DNA from: Chloroflexota bacterium
Lineage (GTDB): Bacteria; Chloroflexota; Dormibacteria; Aeolococcales; Aeolococcaceae
Reading direction: 5' to 3'
Assembly (NCBI GenBank): GCA_003491925.1
Contig: DNAU01000189.1
Location: forward strand, 1-7,515
Length of the DNA: 7,515 nt
In this document: positions 1 through 5,858 of the stretch, one piece after another
How the letters are laid out: each line of letters begins with the position of its first letter
Position numbering within the stretch: the first letter of the stretch is position 1
Made by a program: the position numbers and the translations under genes
The notes under the pieces: generated by a model
Seen by the model: only the letters and a program-made list of their open reading frames with translations
What the model was told of the DNA's origin: nothing
The model's database searches: none

Positions 1-478
1 CGTTGGTCGGCTCGTCGAGCGCCAGCAGCCGCGACGGGTGCATGAGGGCGAGCACCAGCCCGAGCTTGCGCTTGTTGCCCGAGGAGTACTCGCGGTAGCG
101 ACGGCCGAGGTCGAGGTCGAGGCGCTCCGCGAGGCTGCTCACCCGGGCGGAGTCGACCCCGCCGCGAAGACCGCCGACATAGGCCACGACGTCGCGACCG
201 CGGAGGCCTCCCCACTGGGGCATCTCACCGGGCAGGTAGCCCACCACCCGCTTCACCTCCACCGGGTGGGCGTGGCAGTCGACGCCGAAGATCTCGGCCC
301 GGCCTCGGGTGGGCCGGACCATGTCCATGAGCAGCCGGATGGTGGTTGTCTTGCCCGCCCCGTTGGGCCCGAGGTAGCCGAAGACCTCCCCCACCCCGAC
401 CTCGAGGTCGAGGTCGAAGAGGCCGTGGCCCTCCCCGTAGTCCTTGGTCAGCCCCTCGGTGCGGATCGCGACATCCAT
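1..478 (-). CDS. ABC-2 type exporter ATPase, partial (C-terminus beyond window start)
   Basis: This is the nucleotide-binding subunit of an ABC-2 type exporter and would energise export at the inner face of the membrane. The 159 residues present hold Walker A GPNGAGKT (37-44), a GYLPGE Q-loop region (80-85) with no Gln at the usual place, the signature YSSGNKRK (131-138) in place of LSGGQ, and Walker B LLALDEPTN ending at the window edge. The D-loop, H-switch and C-terminal part lie outside. The sequence resembles the CcmA/DrrA-like ATPases that pair with a separate permease, so a permease gene is expected just beyond the edge (inference). The ATG start follows an AGGAGGT ribosome binding site by about 8 nt and lies 6 bp after the tetR stop, so the two genes are almost surely cotranscribed and controlled by that regulator. 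The transported substrate cannot be told. Confidence 0.93.
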   Translation of the reverse strand, partial: MDVAIRTEGLTKDYGEGHGLFDLDLEVGVGEVFGYLGPNGAGKTTTIRLLMDMVRPTRGRAEIFGVDCHAHPVEVKRVVGYLPGEMPQWGGLRGRDVVAYVGGLRGGVDSARVSSLAERLDLDLGRRYREYSSGNKRKLGLVLALMHPSRLLALDEPTN

Positions 479-495
479 GCTCAGCTACCTCCTGG
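479..495 (-). promoter_or_regulatory. Ribosome binding site for the ABC ATPase, inside the end of tetR
   Basis: Read on the minus strand, AGGAGGT is followed by the tetR stop TAG sharing its last bases, then a short gap and ATG at 478. This strong Shine-Dalgarno sequence decides the start of the ATPase and suggests translational coupling. Confidence 0.75.
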
Positions 496-1207
496 TGGAG
501 ATCAGCGGGCCCATCTCGGCTCCGGAGCCGAACCAGAGCTGCAAGTTGTGGTCGTCCAGCAAGGTCACGGATCCGGGGAGGATCCCCAGGATCCGCTCCA
601 TCGCCTCGGTGTACCCCGCCATCGTCGACGCGACGGTCTCAGTGGAGACGGTGCCCTCCTGGCACCCGACGAACATCTCGATGGCCATGTCCTGGGCGCC
701 GAGGAGGAGGGAGACGACGGCACGGGCGGCCCCCTCCGGAGAGCCGGCGGACATCAGGCCCTGCTCCGTGCCCTGCCGGATGATCGCCGCCAGCATCGGG
801 ACCAGCGAGCCCACCAGGTGAAGTCGCAGCTTGTCGCGGGTCAGCACGTTGTCGTCCGAATACCAGACCCGGATCAGCGCGAGCATCAGCTCCCGGCGCT
901 CCGCCTTCCATCCGGCGATGCCGGTGAAGACCCCCTCCAGCTTGGCGACGCCAGAGAGCTGCGGGTCGGCGGCGATGGGCGCGACCGCGGCCAGCGCCGC
1001 GGCCACCACGTGGTCGACCACCGCCTCGAGCAGCGCTCGCTTCGAGCTGAAGTAGTAGTAGAAGGCGCCCCGTGAGGCGTCGAGCTCATCGAGGACGTCC
1101 TGGACGCTCATCTGCTCGTAGCCACGGTTCTGGATGAGGCGCAGCCCGGCGTCCACGAAGGCCTCGCGCCGGAGCGCGCGGGCCTCGACGTTGACCGTAC
1201 GAGCCAC
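485..1207 (-). CDS. TetR/AcrR family transcriptional regulator
   Basis: This 240-residue one-component repressor has a classic TetR N-terminus. Helices 1-3 span about residues 10-55, with the conserved G29-Y30 turn and the recognition-helix hallmark GAFYYYFSSK (47-56), followed by LLEAVVDHV. The rest is a helical ligand and dimerisation domain with no recognisable ligand class. The GTG start at 1207 is supported by the position of the TetR signature and a GAGGCGG-like weak ribosome binding site about 5 nt upstream. The promoter and a palindromic operator lie directly upstream, so autorepression is likely. The downstream ABC ATPase starts 6 bp after the stop, so the protein probably represses its own exporter until a substrate binds (family knowledge plus inference). 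A stable hairpin lies inside its 3' part. Confidence 0.95.
   Translation of the reverse strand: MARTVNVEARALRREAFVDAGLRLIQNRGYEQMSVQDVLDELDASRGAFYYYFSSKRALLEAVVDHVVAAALAAVAPIAADPQLSGVAKLEGVFTGIAGWKAERRELMLALIRVWYSDDNVLTRDKLRLHLVGSLVPMLAAIIRQGTEQGLMSAGSPEGAARAVVSLLLGAQDMAIEMFVGCQEGTVSTETVASTMAGYTEAMERILGILPGSVTLLDDHNLQLWFGSGAEMGPLISTRR
568..595. repeat. Perfect nested inverted repeat (hairpin) inside tetR coding sequence
   Basis: CGGATCC plus GGGG (568-578) pairs with CCCC (584-587) and GGATCCG (589-595). This gives an 11-bp stem with a 5-nt AGGAT loop and one bulged base at 588. GGATCC occurs three times within 26 bp. It lies about 80-110 nt before the tetR stop and has no U-tract, so it is not an intrinsic terminator. 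On the tetR-ABC mRNA it could form a stable stem, but it may also only reflect GC-rich codon use. Confidence 0.6.
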
Positions 1208-1222
1208 CTGGACCGCCTCAAT

Positions 1223-1241
1223 AACCGACCGACTGTCGGTT
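1223..1241. promoter_or_regulatory. TetR operator palindrome
   Basis: AACCGAC (1223-1229) and GTCGGTT (1235-1241) are perfect 7-bp arms around a 5-bp spacer. The ACCGAC/GTCGGT arms resemble operators of many actinobacterial TetR repressors. The site begins 2 bp downstream of the tetR -10 box and covers the expected transcription start, the right place for a repressor to block its own promoter. Binding by the adjacent TetR is inferred from position. Confidence 0.8.
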
Positions 1242-1243
1242 CA

Positions 1244-1272
1244 ATAATAGGCCGCCGCGGGAATCGCGTCAA
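1244..1272 (-). promoter_or_regulatory. Sigma-70-type promoter of tetR-ABC operon
   Basis: On the minus strand the -35 box TTGACG (1272-1267) and -10 box TATTAT (1249-1244) are separated by exactly 17 bp. Both are one mismatch from consensus, which is striking in such GC-rich DNA. The start would fall near 1237 inside the operator, giving a leader of about 30 nt. Confidence 0.8.
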
Positions 1273-1307
1273 CGGGGTGCAACGCACGGCTGATCTGCGG
1301 GCGCTTT

Positions 1308-1351
1308 GGTAAGGCACCTTGACATGGCCTCCACGGTAAGGTACGTTGACA
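1308..1351 (+). repeat. 27-bp-spaced imperfect direct repeat over the regulator promoter
   Basis: Copies at 1308-1324 and 1335-1351 read GGTAAGG(C/T)AC(C/G)TTGACA and match at 15 of 17 positions, with start points 27 bp apart. The first copy ends with the -35 box and the second overlaps the -10 box. They may be paired binding sites for a regulator, perhaps the HTH-DUF3887 product itself (inference). Confidence 0.7.
1319..1347 (+). promoter_or_regulatory. Promoter of the HTH-DUF3887/ABC operon, likely leaderless
   Basis: A consensus -35 TTGACA (1319-1324) is followed after 17 bp by TACGTT (1342-1347), which fits the TAnnnT form of the -10 box in high-GC bacteria. Transcription would start about 7 nt later, on or next to the GTG at 1354, giving a message with essentially no 5' leader. 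Confidence 0.65.
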
Positions 1352-1355
1352 ACGT
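1343..1355. promoter_or_regulatory. Perfect 13-bp palindrome at the start site of the regulator gene
   Basis: ACGTTG-A-CAACGT has 6-bp arms around one central base. It overlaps the -10 box, the expected transcription start and the first bases of the chosen GTG codon, so it is a plausible operator. The ligand protein is unknown. Confidence 0.55.
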
Positions 1356-2106
1356 GGCGCAGACAGTTGTCCCCGCGGCCTCGGGAGCAAGCCGGCGGCA
1401 TGCGGCGAAGGCGGTCCCACCGCCGAGCGACCCGACCCTCACGGAGGAGCCCGATACCGCCGCGGCGGCCGATGTCGACCGCCAGGTGATGGCGCGGATG
1501 GCCCAGGCCAACGCGGAGCTGCTGGTGCGGGTGCTCCGGGGGGAGGAGACGGTGGCCGGGGACCCAGCGATGGTCGCGCTGGCCGCCGCCCGCAGCCTCG
1601 GGGTCGTGGTCGACGACATCCTCCGGGGCCTCGTGGTCCGCGCCCGCGCCGACGGGCGCACCTGGGCGGAGATCGGTGAGGTCCTCCACGTGACCCGGCA
1701 GGCGGCTCTGCAGCGGTTCGGCGGGCCACACACCGACCCCGGGCCCCCCGACGAGGCTCCGGTGCGACCGCTCCCGGGTGCCGCGGCCCTCGCCAGCGTG
1801 CTCCTGGAGCACTTCCTCAACCGGCGCTGGGACGAGCTGCGCGCCCACTTCGACCAGCGGATGCTGGACGCCTGCTCCGTGGTCCTGCTCGCCTCGGTGC
1901 GGGCGCGCCTGCCGGCGACCGTGGACGTGGCTGCCGGCGGCGCCGAGCCCCGGGTCACCCAGCTCGGCGAGCACACCGTCGTCGACCTGCCGCTCAGCTT
2001 CAAGCGCGGCTTCAAGCGCACGGAGGTCAGCGGCCGTGTCGTCTTCGACGACTTCGCACGGGTGGCCGGGTTCTTCATCCTGGCCCAGTCCCACCCCGGG
2101 CTCTGA
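1354..2106 (+). CDS. HTH regulator with C-terminal DUF3887-like domain
   Basis: A 250-residue protein (from GTG 1354) that begins with a low-complexity Ala/Pro segment (about 1-45). A helical region follows, with a helix-turn-helix of the form RADGRTWAEIGEVLHVTRQAALQRF (about 98-122); the WAEIG...VTRQAA pattern is a common actinobacterial DNA-binding motif. A Pro-rich hinge follows, then a compact alpha/beta domain (about 145-250) resembling DUF3887, ending GRVVFDDFARVAGFFI. Its molecular role is not established; it may sense a small molecule or shape oligomerisation. It heads a run with an ABC ATPase 21 bp downstream, so it probably controls that exporter (inference). The reading frame stays open to a TTG at 1306 and an ATG at 1324. 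The GTG was preferred because the promoter places the transcript start there, although ATG 1324 has an AAGG 9 nt upstream. DNA binding is likely; the exact start is uncertain. Confidence 0.8.
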   Translation: MAQTVVPAASGASRRHAAKAVPPPSDPTLTEEPDTAAAADVDRQVMARMAQANAELLVRVLRGEETVAGDPAMVALAAARSLGVVVDDILRGLVVRARADGRTWAEIGEVLHVTRQAALQRFGGPHTDPGPPDEAPVRPLPGAAALASVLLEHFLNRRWDELRAHFDQRMLDACSVVLLASVRARLPATVDVAAGGAEPRVTQLGEHTVVDLPLSFKRGFKRTEVSGRVVFDDFARVAGFFILAQSHPGL

Positions 2107-2127
2107 TCGCGGGAGATGAGAGGTTCG

Positions 2128-3450
2128 ATGCAACCGACGAGCGGAGCCCGCTGGTTCACCCGACGCCAGGTGGGATTCGGCTTCCGGCCGGTCACCTGGC
2201 AGGGCTGGCTGATCACCGCGGTAGCGATCGCCCTCGTCGTCGCGCTCCTGGTCCTGCTCCGGACCTCGCGCGGCATCGCGGTCGTGGCGGCCGTGGCCGT
2301 CCTCGCCGTGTACCTCGGCACCGCGGCGCTGCTGGGCGGAGTTCCCCGGGCCGCGCCCGCGCCGGCGCCCGATCCGCTGGCTCCGCCCCCCACCTCGCAC
2401 CCCACGTCGTTCACCACGTCGCCCCCCGCCTCGTTCACCACCTCGCTCGCCACCGCGCCCGCGCGGGTGGCCATGCTCGCGACCCCGAGCGCCGGGCTCC
2501 CCTCGCCCGACGGAGCGGCGCTCGTCGTCGGCCACCTGACCAAGCGGTTCGGTGAGCGCACCGCCTTCGAGGACGTCTCCTTCACCGTCGCCCCGGGCGA
2601 GGTTTTCGGCTTCCTGGGCCCCAACGGAGCGGGCAAGACGACCACGGCCCGCACCCTGGGAACGCTGATCGCCCCGACCTCGGGGAGCGCCGTGGTCGCG
2701 GGCATCCCGCTGCTCACCGAGAACGGGACCGAGATCCGCAACCGCATCTCGATCATGCCCGAGAACCCCGGCCTCTACCTCCGCCTCACCGTGATCGAGA
2801 ACCTGGAGCTCTTCGCCGGCCTGTACGGGCTACGCCACCCGCGTCCCCGGATCGATGCGGCGCTCGAGGCGGTCAACCTCGGCGCGCGCGGCCGGGACCT
2901 CTGCGGCAGCCTCTCCAAGGGTTTGCGCCAGCGGGTCGGCCTGGCCCGCGCCCTGCTCAGCGACCCGGCGATCATGTTCCTCGACGAGCCGACGTCCGGT
3001 CTCGACCCGGTGGCCGCGCGCGAGGTGCATGACCTGATCAACGACCTGCGCCAGCGTGGCGTCACCGTCTTCCTGACCACCCACCGCCTCGAGGAGGCGG
3101 AGCGCCTCTGCGACCGGGTCGCGATCCTCAACAGCCGGCTGCGCTCGGTTGGGCGCACCGACGAGCTCCGCGAGAAGCTCTTCAGCCGCTCCCTGGCGGT
3201 GGAGACGGCAGCCCCGCTCGCCGCGCCCGACGGTGTCTTCGACGGCGCCACCGGCGTCGAGGGCTGGCGGTCGGATGGTGACTCCAGCTACGTGCTGAGC
3301 GTCACCGACCCGAGGGTCGCCGCGCCGGCGGTCACCCGCGCCCTGGTCGCAGCCGGGGCCGACGTGCTCTCCATCGTCGAGTCCCGGCACTCCCTGGAGG
3401 ACGTCTACCTGGAGCTGATCGACGAGGACCCGGAGGCGGCAGCGCGATGA
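2128..3450 (+). CDS. ABC-2 exporter ATPase fused to an N-terminal two-helix membrane segment
   Basis: The protein has 440 residues, against roughly 240-320 usual for this ATPase class. Residues 1-26 (RWFTRRQVGFGFRPVTWQGW) and two hydrophobic helices at about 27-44 and 50-70 match, by my recollection, a small two-helix membrane protein family normally encoded separately. A Pro/Ser/Thr-rich linker (about 72-130) contains the repeats TSFTTS and ASFTTS. The ATPase follows: Walker A GPNGAGKT (164-171), a Q-loop region IMPENPGLY with Glu at the usual Gln, signature LSKGLRQR (262-269), Walker B FLDEPTSGLD (284-293, D286/E287) and H-switch H319. All catalytic elements look intact. A C-terminal domain ends with the typical LEDVYLELI. 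ATG 2128 follows GAGAGG by 4 nt; an in-frame ATG at 2116 has a poorer site. The next gene overlaps by ATGA. The ATPase should work with that permease; the fusion would tether it to the membrane independently (inference). Confidence 0.92.
   Translation: MQPTSGARWFTRRQVGFGFRPVTWQGWLITAVAIALVVALLVLLRTSRGIAVVAAVAVLAVYLGTAALLGGVPRAAPAPAPDPLAPPPTSHPTSFTTSPPASFTTSLATAPARVAMLATPSAGLPSPDGAALVVGHLTKRFGERTAFEDVSFTVAPGEVFGFLGPNGAGKTTTARTLGTLIAPTSGSAVVAGIPLLTENGTEIRNRISIMPENPGLYLRLTVIENLELFAGLYGLRHPRPRIDAALEAVNLGARGRDLCGSLSKGLRQRVGLARALLSDPAIMFLDEPTSGLDPVAAREVHDLINDLRQRGVTVFLTTHRLEEAERLCDRVAILNSRLRSVGRTDELREKLFSRSLAVETAAPLAAPDGVFDGATGVEGWRSDGDSSYVLSVTDPRVAAPAVTRALVAAGADVLSIVESRHSLEDVYLELIDEDPEAAAR
2407..2445 (+). 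repeat. 24-bp periodic repeat encoding the Ser/Thr-rich linker
   Basis: TCGTTCACCAC(G/C)TCG occurs at 2407-2421 and 2431-2445 with 14 of 15 bases identical and a 24-bp period, encoding SFTTS twice. It indicates small in-frame duplication within the linker between the membrane segment and the ATPase. Confidence 0.6.
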
Positions 3451-4214
3451 GTTTGGACGCCGGACGCATCCTCGCCGTGGTCCGAAAGGAGTTCCGGGCG
3501 CTGCGCCGGAACCGTTTCATCATCGGGACGATGACCGTGCTCCCCGTGATCTTCCTGATCAGCCCGATGATCGAGATCTTCCGGCTCAGCCCGGGGATCT
3601 CGGAGGAAGTGGTGCAGAGGCTCGCGGGCTCGACGTTCCTCCTCCTGATGATCATCCCGGTGGTCGTGCCGGCCGCCATCGCCGCCTACTCGGTGGTGGG
3701 CGAGCGCGAGCAGGGGACGCTGGAGCCGCTGCTCACCACCCCGGTGCGCCGCGAGGAATTGCTGCTCGGCAAGGCGGCGGCCGCGATCGTCCCGTCGGTG
3801 GGCATCGCCTACCTCCTCTTCGCCGTCGTCGCCGTCTGCGCCAAGCTCTTCGCCGCCGACCCCGCGGTGACGACGGCGCTGTTGCAGAGCTCGCAGGTCG
3901 TCGGCGAGATCCTCTTCGCGCCGCTCCTCGCGGGATGGTCGATCTGGGTCGGCATCGCCATCTCATCGCGGGCGAGCGACGTCCGGGTGGCCCAGCAGCT
4001 GGGGACCCTCGCCAGCCTCCCGCCGCTGGTGGTGGTCGTGCTGATCGATCTCCAGGTCCTCACCCCCAGCGTCAGCCTCGCGCTGACGTTCGCGGCGGTG
4101 CTGCTGGTCGCCGACGTGGGCATGTGGGGGGTCGTCTCGGCGATGTTCGATCGCGAACGCCTGCTCACCGGGGCGCGGGCCACCTCCGGCCGCTCGCGGC
4201 GCGCCGCCGGCTGA
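3447..4214 (+). CDS. ABC-2 type exporter permease
   Basis: A 255-residue integral membrane subunit with about six hydrophobic helices (near 24-45, 63-84, 111-134, 155-176, 186-205 and 209-233). It carries the ABC-2 hallmark between helices 2 and 3, GEREQGTLEPLLTTPVRREE (85-104) then LLLGK. The cytoplasmic N-terminus has the usual basic RKEFRALRRNRF. The start ATG overlaps the stop of the ATPase gene (ATGA), and GGAGG lies about 10 nt upstream, so the two are made in a coupled way and should form the transporter. Such half-size permeases usually act as dimers (family knowledge). The substrate cannot be inferred. The C-terminus is a short basic Ser/Arg tail. Confidence 0.93.
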   Translation: MSLDAGRILAVVRKEFRALRRNRFIIGTMTVLPVIFLISPMIEIFRLSPGISEEVVQRLAGSTFLLLMIIPVVVPAAIAAYSVVGEREQGTLEPLLTTPVRREELLLGKAAAAIVPSVGIAYLLFAVVAVCAKLFAADPAVTTALLQSSQVVGEILFAPLLAGWSIWVGIAISSRASDVRVAQQLGTLASLPPLVVVVLIDLQVLTPSVSLALTFAAVLLVADVGMWGVVSAMFDRERLLTGARATSGRSRRAAG

Positions 4215-4216
4215 CC

Positions 4217-4753
4217 GTGACCCGGTGCGTGATCCTGCTCCGCGGGGTCAACGTGGGCGGGAACAACGTGATCCCAATGGGCGAGCTGCGCGCGTTGCTC
4301 ACCGGCGCGGGATTCGGCGGTGTCGAGACGTACCTCCAGAGTGGGAACGTGGCGGTCTCGGCGCCGGGGGCGCCCGAGGCCGTGGCGCGGCGCTGCGAGG
4401 CGCTCATCGCAGCGCACTTCGGCCTGGACATCCGGTCCCTGGTGCGCACCCATGCCGAGCTGGAGGCGGCGGTGCGGGCCGACCCCCTGCCCGGCGCGGC
4501 CGACGACCCCCGGCGCTACCAGGTGACCTTCATGGAATCCCCACCCGACTCGGAGATCATCCCGGTGCTGAGCACCGCGGCCACCGCGGGCGAGCGATTC
4601 GCCGTGGTCGGCCGCGAGATCTACGCCTGGCACCCGGAGGGCATCGCCGGATCCCGGCTCGCGACCCTGCTGGCGGGACGCACGCTGAAGCTCACCGCCA
4701 CCACCCGCAACTGGACGACCGTCACGACACTTCTCTCGATGACGGCGGGCTGA
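4217..4753 (+). CDS. DUF1697 family protein
   Basis: This 178-residue protein is the usual length for DUF1697, a family of unknown function. Family landmarks are present: LLRGVNVGGNN..PM near the N-terminus, a central GFGGVETYLQSGNVAV, then a middle region with YQVTFM, and a closing TLKLTATTRNWTTVTTL. The GTG start lies 2 bp after the permease stop with no strong ribosome binding site, so translation is probably coupled to the gene upstream. Placement after an exporter may be mere operon sharing, as DUF1697 genes occur in many contexts. Its last 32 bp overlap the 3' end of the arsC-like gene on the opposite strand. Family assignment is firm; the biochemical role is unknown. Confidence 0.9.
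   Translation: MTRCVILLRGVNVGGNNVIPMGELRALLTGAGFGGVETYLQSGNVAVSAPGAPEAVARRCEALIAAHFGLDIRSLVRTHAELEAAVRADPLPGAADDPRRYQVTFMESPPDSEIIPVLSTAATAGERFAVVGREIYAWHPEGIAGSRLATLLAGRTLKLTATTRNWTTVTTLLSMTAG
4722..4753. other. Convergent 3' overlap of the DUF1697 gene and arsC
   Basis: The two genes share 32 bp tail to tail. There is no spacer and no terminator-like hairpin with a T-tract between them, so transcripts from either side probably read into the other gene. The overlap lies in the non-conserved Ser/Pro tail of ArsC, suggesting its original stop was lost and the frame extended. Confidence 0.75.
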
Positions 4754-5213
4754 GGGTCCGACCGCTGGGCGTCCCGCCTGAGGACTCGGAGGAGGTCGTC
4801 GCCAACAGCTCGCCGAGCAGGGCCCGCACCCGCCCGTCGATCTCGTCGCGGATGCGCCGGACCACCGGGAGCGGCTTGCCCGCCGGATCCTCCAGCTCCC
4901 AGTCGAGGTAGCGCTTCCCCGGGAAGAAGGGGCAGGCGTCACCGCAGCCCATGGTGATGACGACGTCCGCACCCTGCACCGCATCGTCCGTCAGCGGCTT
5001 GGGAAATTCCCGCGAGATGTCCAGCCCGATCTCGGCCATGGCCTCGACCACCGCGGAGTTGAGCTGGTCGGCGGGCTGCGAGCCCGCGGAGCGGACCCCC
5101 ACCCGTCCGCCGGCGCGCTCGTCGAGCAGGGCGGCGGCCATCTGGGAGCGACCGGCATTGTGGATGCAGACGAAGAGCACCTCGGGAGGCCGGCTCTCCA
5201 CCTCCGGGCTCAC
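4722..5213 (-). CDS. arsC: Arsenate reductase / low-molecular-weight phosphatase family protein (ArsC)
   Basis: A 163-residue protein of the low-molecular-weight tyrosine-phosphatase fold that reduces arsenate to arsenite. The active-site loop VCIHNAGRSQMA gives the C-x5-R signature (C16, R22). The central MGCGDACPFFPGKRYLDWELEDPAG carries two further cysteines (C90, C94) and the Asp109-Pro110 expected of the general acid. This arrangement is typical of high-GC arsenate reductases that use thioredoxin or mycothiol for turnover (family knowledge; which one is not shown). The GTG start follows a strong GGGGGAG about 8 nt upstream. The C-terminal tail (about 139-163, Ser/Pro-rich) extends past the usual end and runs 32 bp into the convergent DUF1697 gene. 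No arsR or arsenite pump gene is visible nearby, so an arsenic role rests on homology. Confidence 0.9.
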   Translation of the reverse strand: MSPEVESRPPEVLFVCIHNAGRSQMAAALLDERAGGRVGVRSAGSQPADQLNSAVVEAMAEIGLDISREFPKPLTDDAVQGADVVITMGCGDACPFFPGKRYLDWELEDPAGKPLPVVRRIRDEIDGRVRALLGELLATTSSESSGGTPSGRTLSPPSSREVS

Positions 5214-5251
5214 CCGACTCTCCCCCGCGACCTCGGGCAGACGGTCACGGC

Positions 5252-5758
5252 TCAGGCCGGGCTCGAGATGCCGACACCACCGCGGGTCGCGCCACCGAAT
5301 CGCGCCTTCTCGGCGGCGATGTCGAGGGGTGCCATCCGCGCCTGCATCCCGGGGGTCAGCAGGGCCGCGGGGACCAGCCAGGAGACCTCGAACTCCAGAC
5401 CGTCCGGATCGTGAGCGTACAGAGCCTTGGTGGTGCCATGGTCGGTCGCGCCCACCAGCGCGCCGTGCTCGACGAGGCGGGACTGGACGCGCTCCAGCTC
5501 GTCCAGGGTGTCGACCTCCCAGGCGATGTGGTACAGCCCCACCGTGGTCCGGCCAGCGTCCGAGGCGGCCGCCCCCTCGCCGACGGTGAAGAGGCCGAGG
5601 TCGTGGTCATTGGTGCTGGCCGGAGCCTGGAGGAAGATCGCCCGTCCCCCGGCCATCTCGAAGACCACCCGGAAGTCGAGCACGTCGCGGTAGAAGGCCG
5701 CGGTGCGCGCGGCGTCCCGCACGTAGAGCACGGCGTGATTCATGCGCGTGACGGGCAT
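5252..5758 (-). CDS. VOC family protein (glyoxalase / extradiol dioxygenase-like)
   Basis: A 168-residue vicinal-oxygen-chelate protein with two beta-alpha-beta-beta-beta units. The first begins MNHAVLYVRDAARTAAFYRDVL; the second spans VGLYHIAWEVDTLDELERV to DPDGLEFEVSW. Candidate metal ligands are H8, H77 and E124, at the family positions, with H52 nearby. It therefore looks capable of binding a metal and could be a dioxygenase or lyase. The C-terminus (about 128-168) is an extra Met/Gly-rich tail. The GTG at 5764 is in frame, but GGGGAGG lies 6 nt before ATG 5758, so ATG was chosen. The protein has no cysteine, which argues against the arsenical C-As lyase ArsI despite the arsC neighbour 38 bp downstream. 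The substrate is unknown. Confidence 0.88.
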   Translation of the reverse strand: MPVTRMNHAVLYVRDAARTAAFYRDVLDFRVVFEMAGGRAIFLQAPASTNDHDLGLFTVGEGAAASDAGRTTVGLYHIAWEVDTLDELERVQSRLVEHGALVGATDHGTTKALYAHDPDGLEFEVSWLVPAALLTPGMQARMAPLDIAAEKARFGGATRGGVGISSPA

Positions 5759-5800
5759 GGGCACCTCCCCATCAACCGGAAGCCAGCGTGCGGCAGGCTC

Positions 5801-5806
5801 AGCATA
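5801..5806 (-). promoter_or_regulatory. Possible -10 box of the VOC-arsC pair
   Basis: In the 94-bp gap between the two VOC genes, TATGCT on the minus strand is a good -10 match about 42 bp upstream of the ATG at 5758. The -35 position 17 bp away is only GGCGTC, so support is weak. The gap otherwise holds the GGGGAGG ribosome binding site and no convincing terminator. Confidence 0.35.
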
Positions 5807-5858
5807 GGGCTCGACGGACGGAGGACGCCTTCGGGGAAACCCTGCCCGGCCATCGGTC

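Noticed and set aside
38..1075. 345-codon plus-strand frame
   Set aside because: Antisense to the ABC ATPase and TetR genes, whose motifs are unmistakable. Composition is His/Asp/Arg-rich with no domain.
1306..1353. Upstream TTG or ATG start for the HTH-DUF3887 gene
   Set aside because: These codons lie within or upstream of the -35/-10 elements, so they would not be on the transcript if the promoter is right. ATG 1324 cannot be wholly excluded.
1108..2756. Long minus-strand open frames (475 and 495 codons) across the regulator and ABC genes
   Set aside because: They are antisense to clear HTH-DUF3887 and ABC ATPase coding, are Arg/Gly/Pro/Ser-rich with no recognisable domain, and arise from GC-rich third positions.
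4744..4778. GGCGGG/CCCGCC inverted repeat as a terminator between the DUF1697 gene and arsC
   Set aside because: Only 6 bp of stem with a 23-nt loop, no T-tract, and located inside coding sequence.
3809..4984. 391-codon minus-strand frame
   Set aside because: Shadow of the permease and DUF1697 genes; no motif.
5252..5758. VOC protein as ArsI (C-As lyase) because of the arsC neighbour
   Set aside because: ArsI binds trivalent arsenicals with a cysteine pair, and this protein contains no cysteine.
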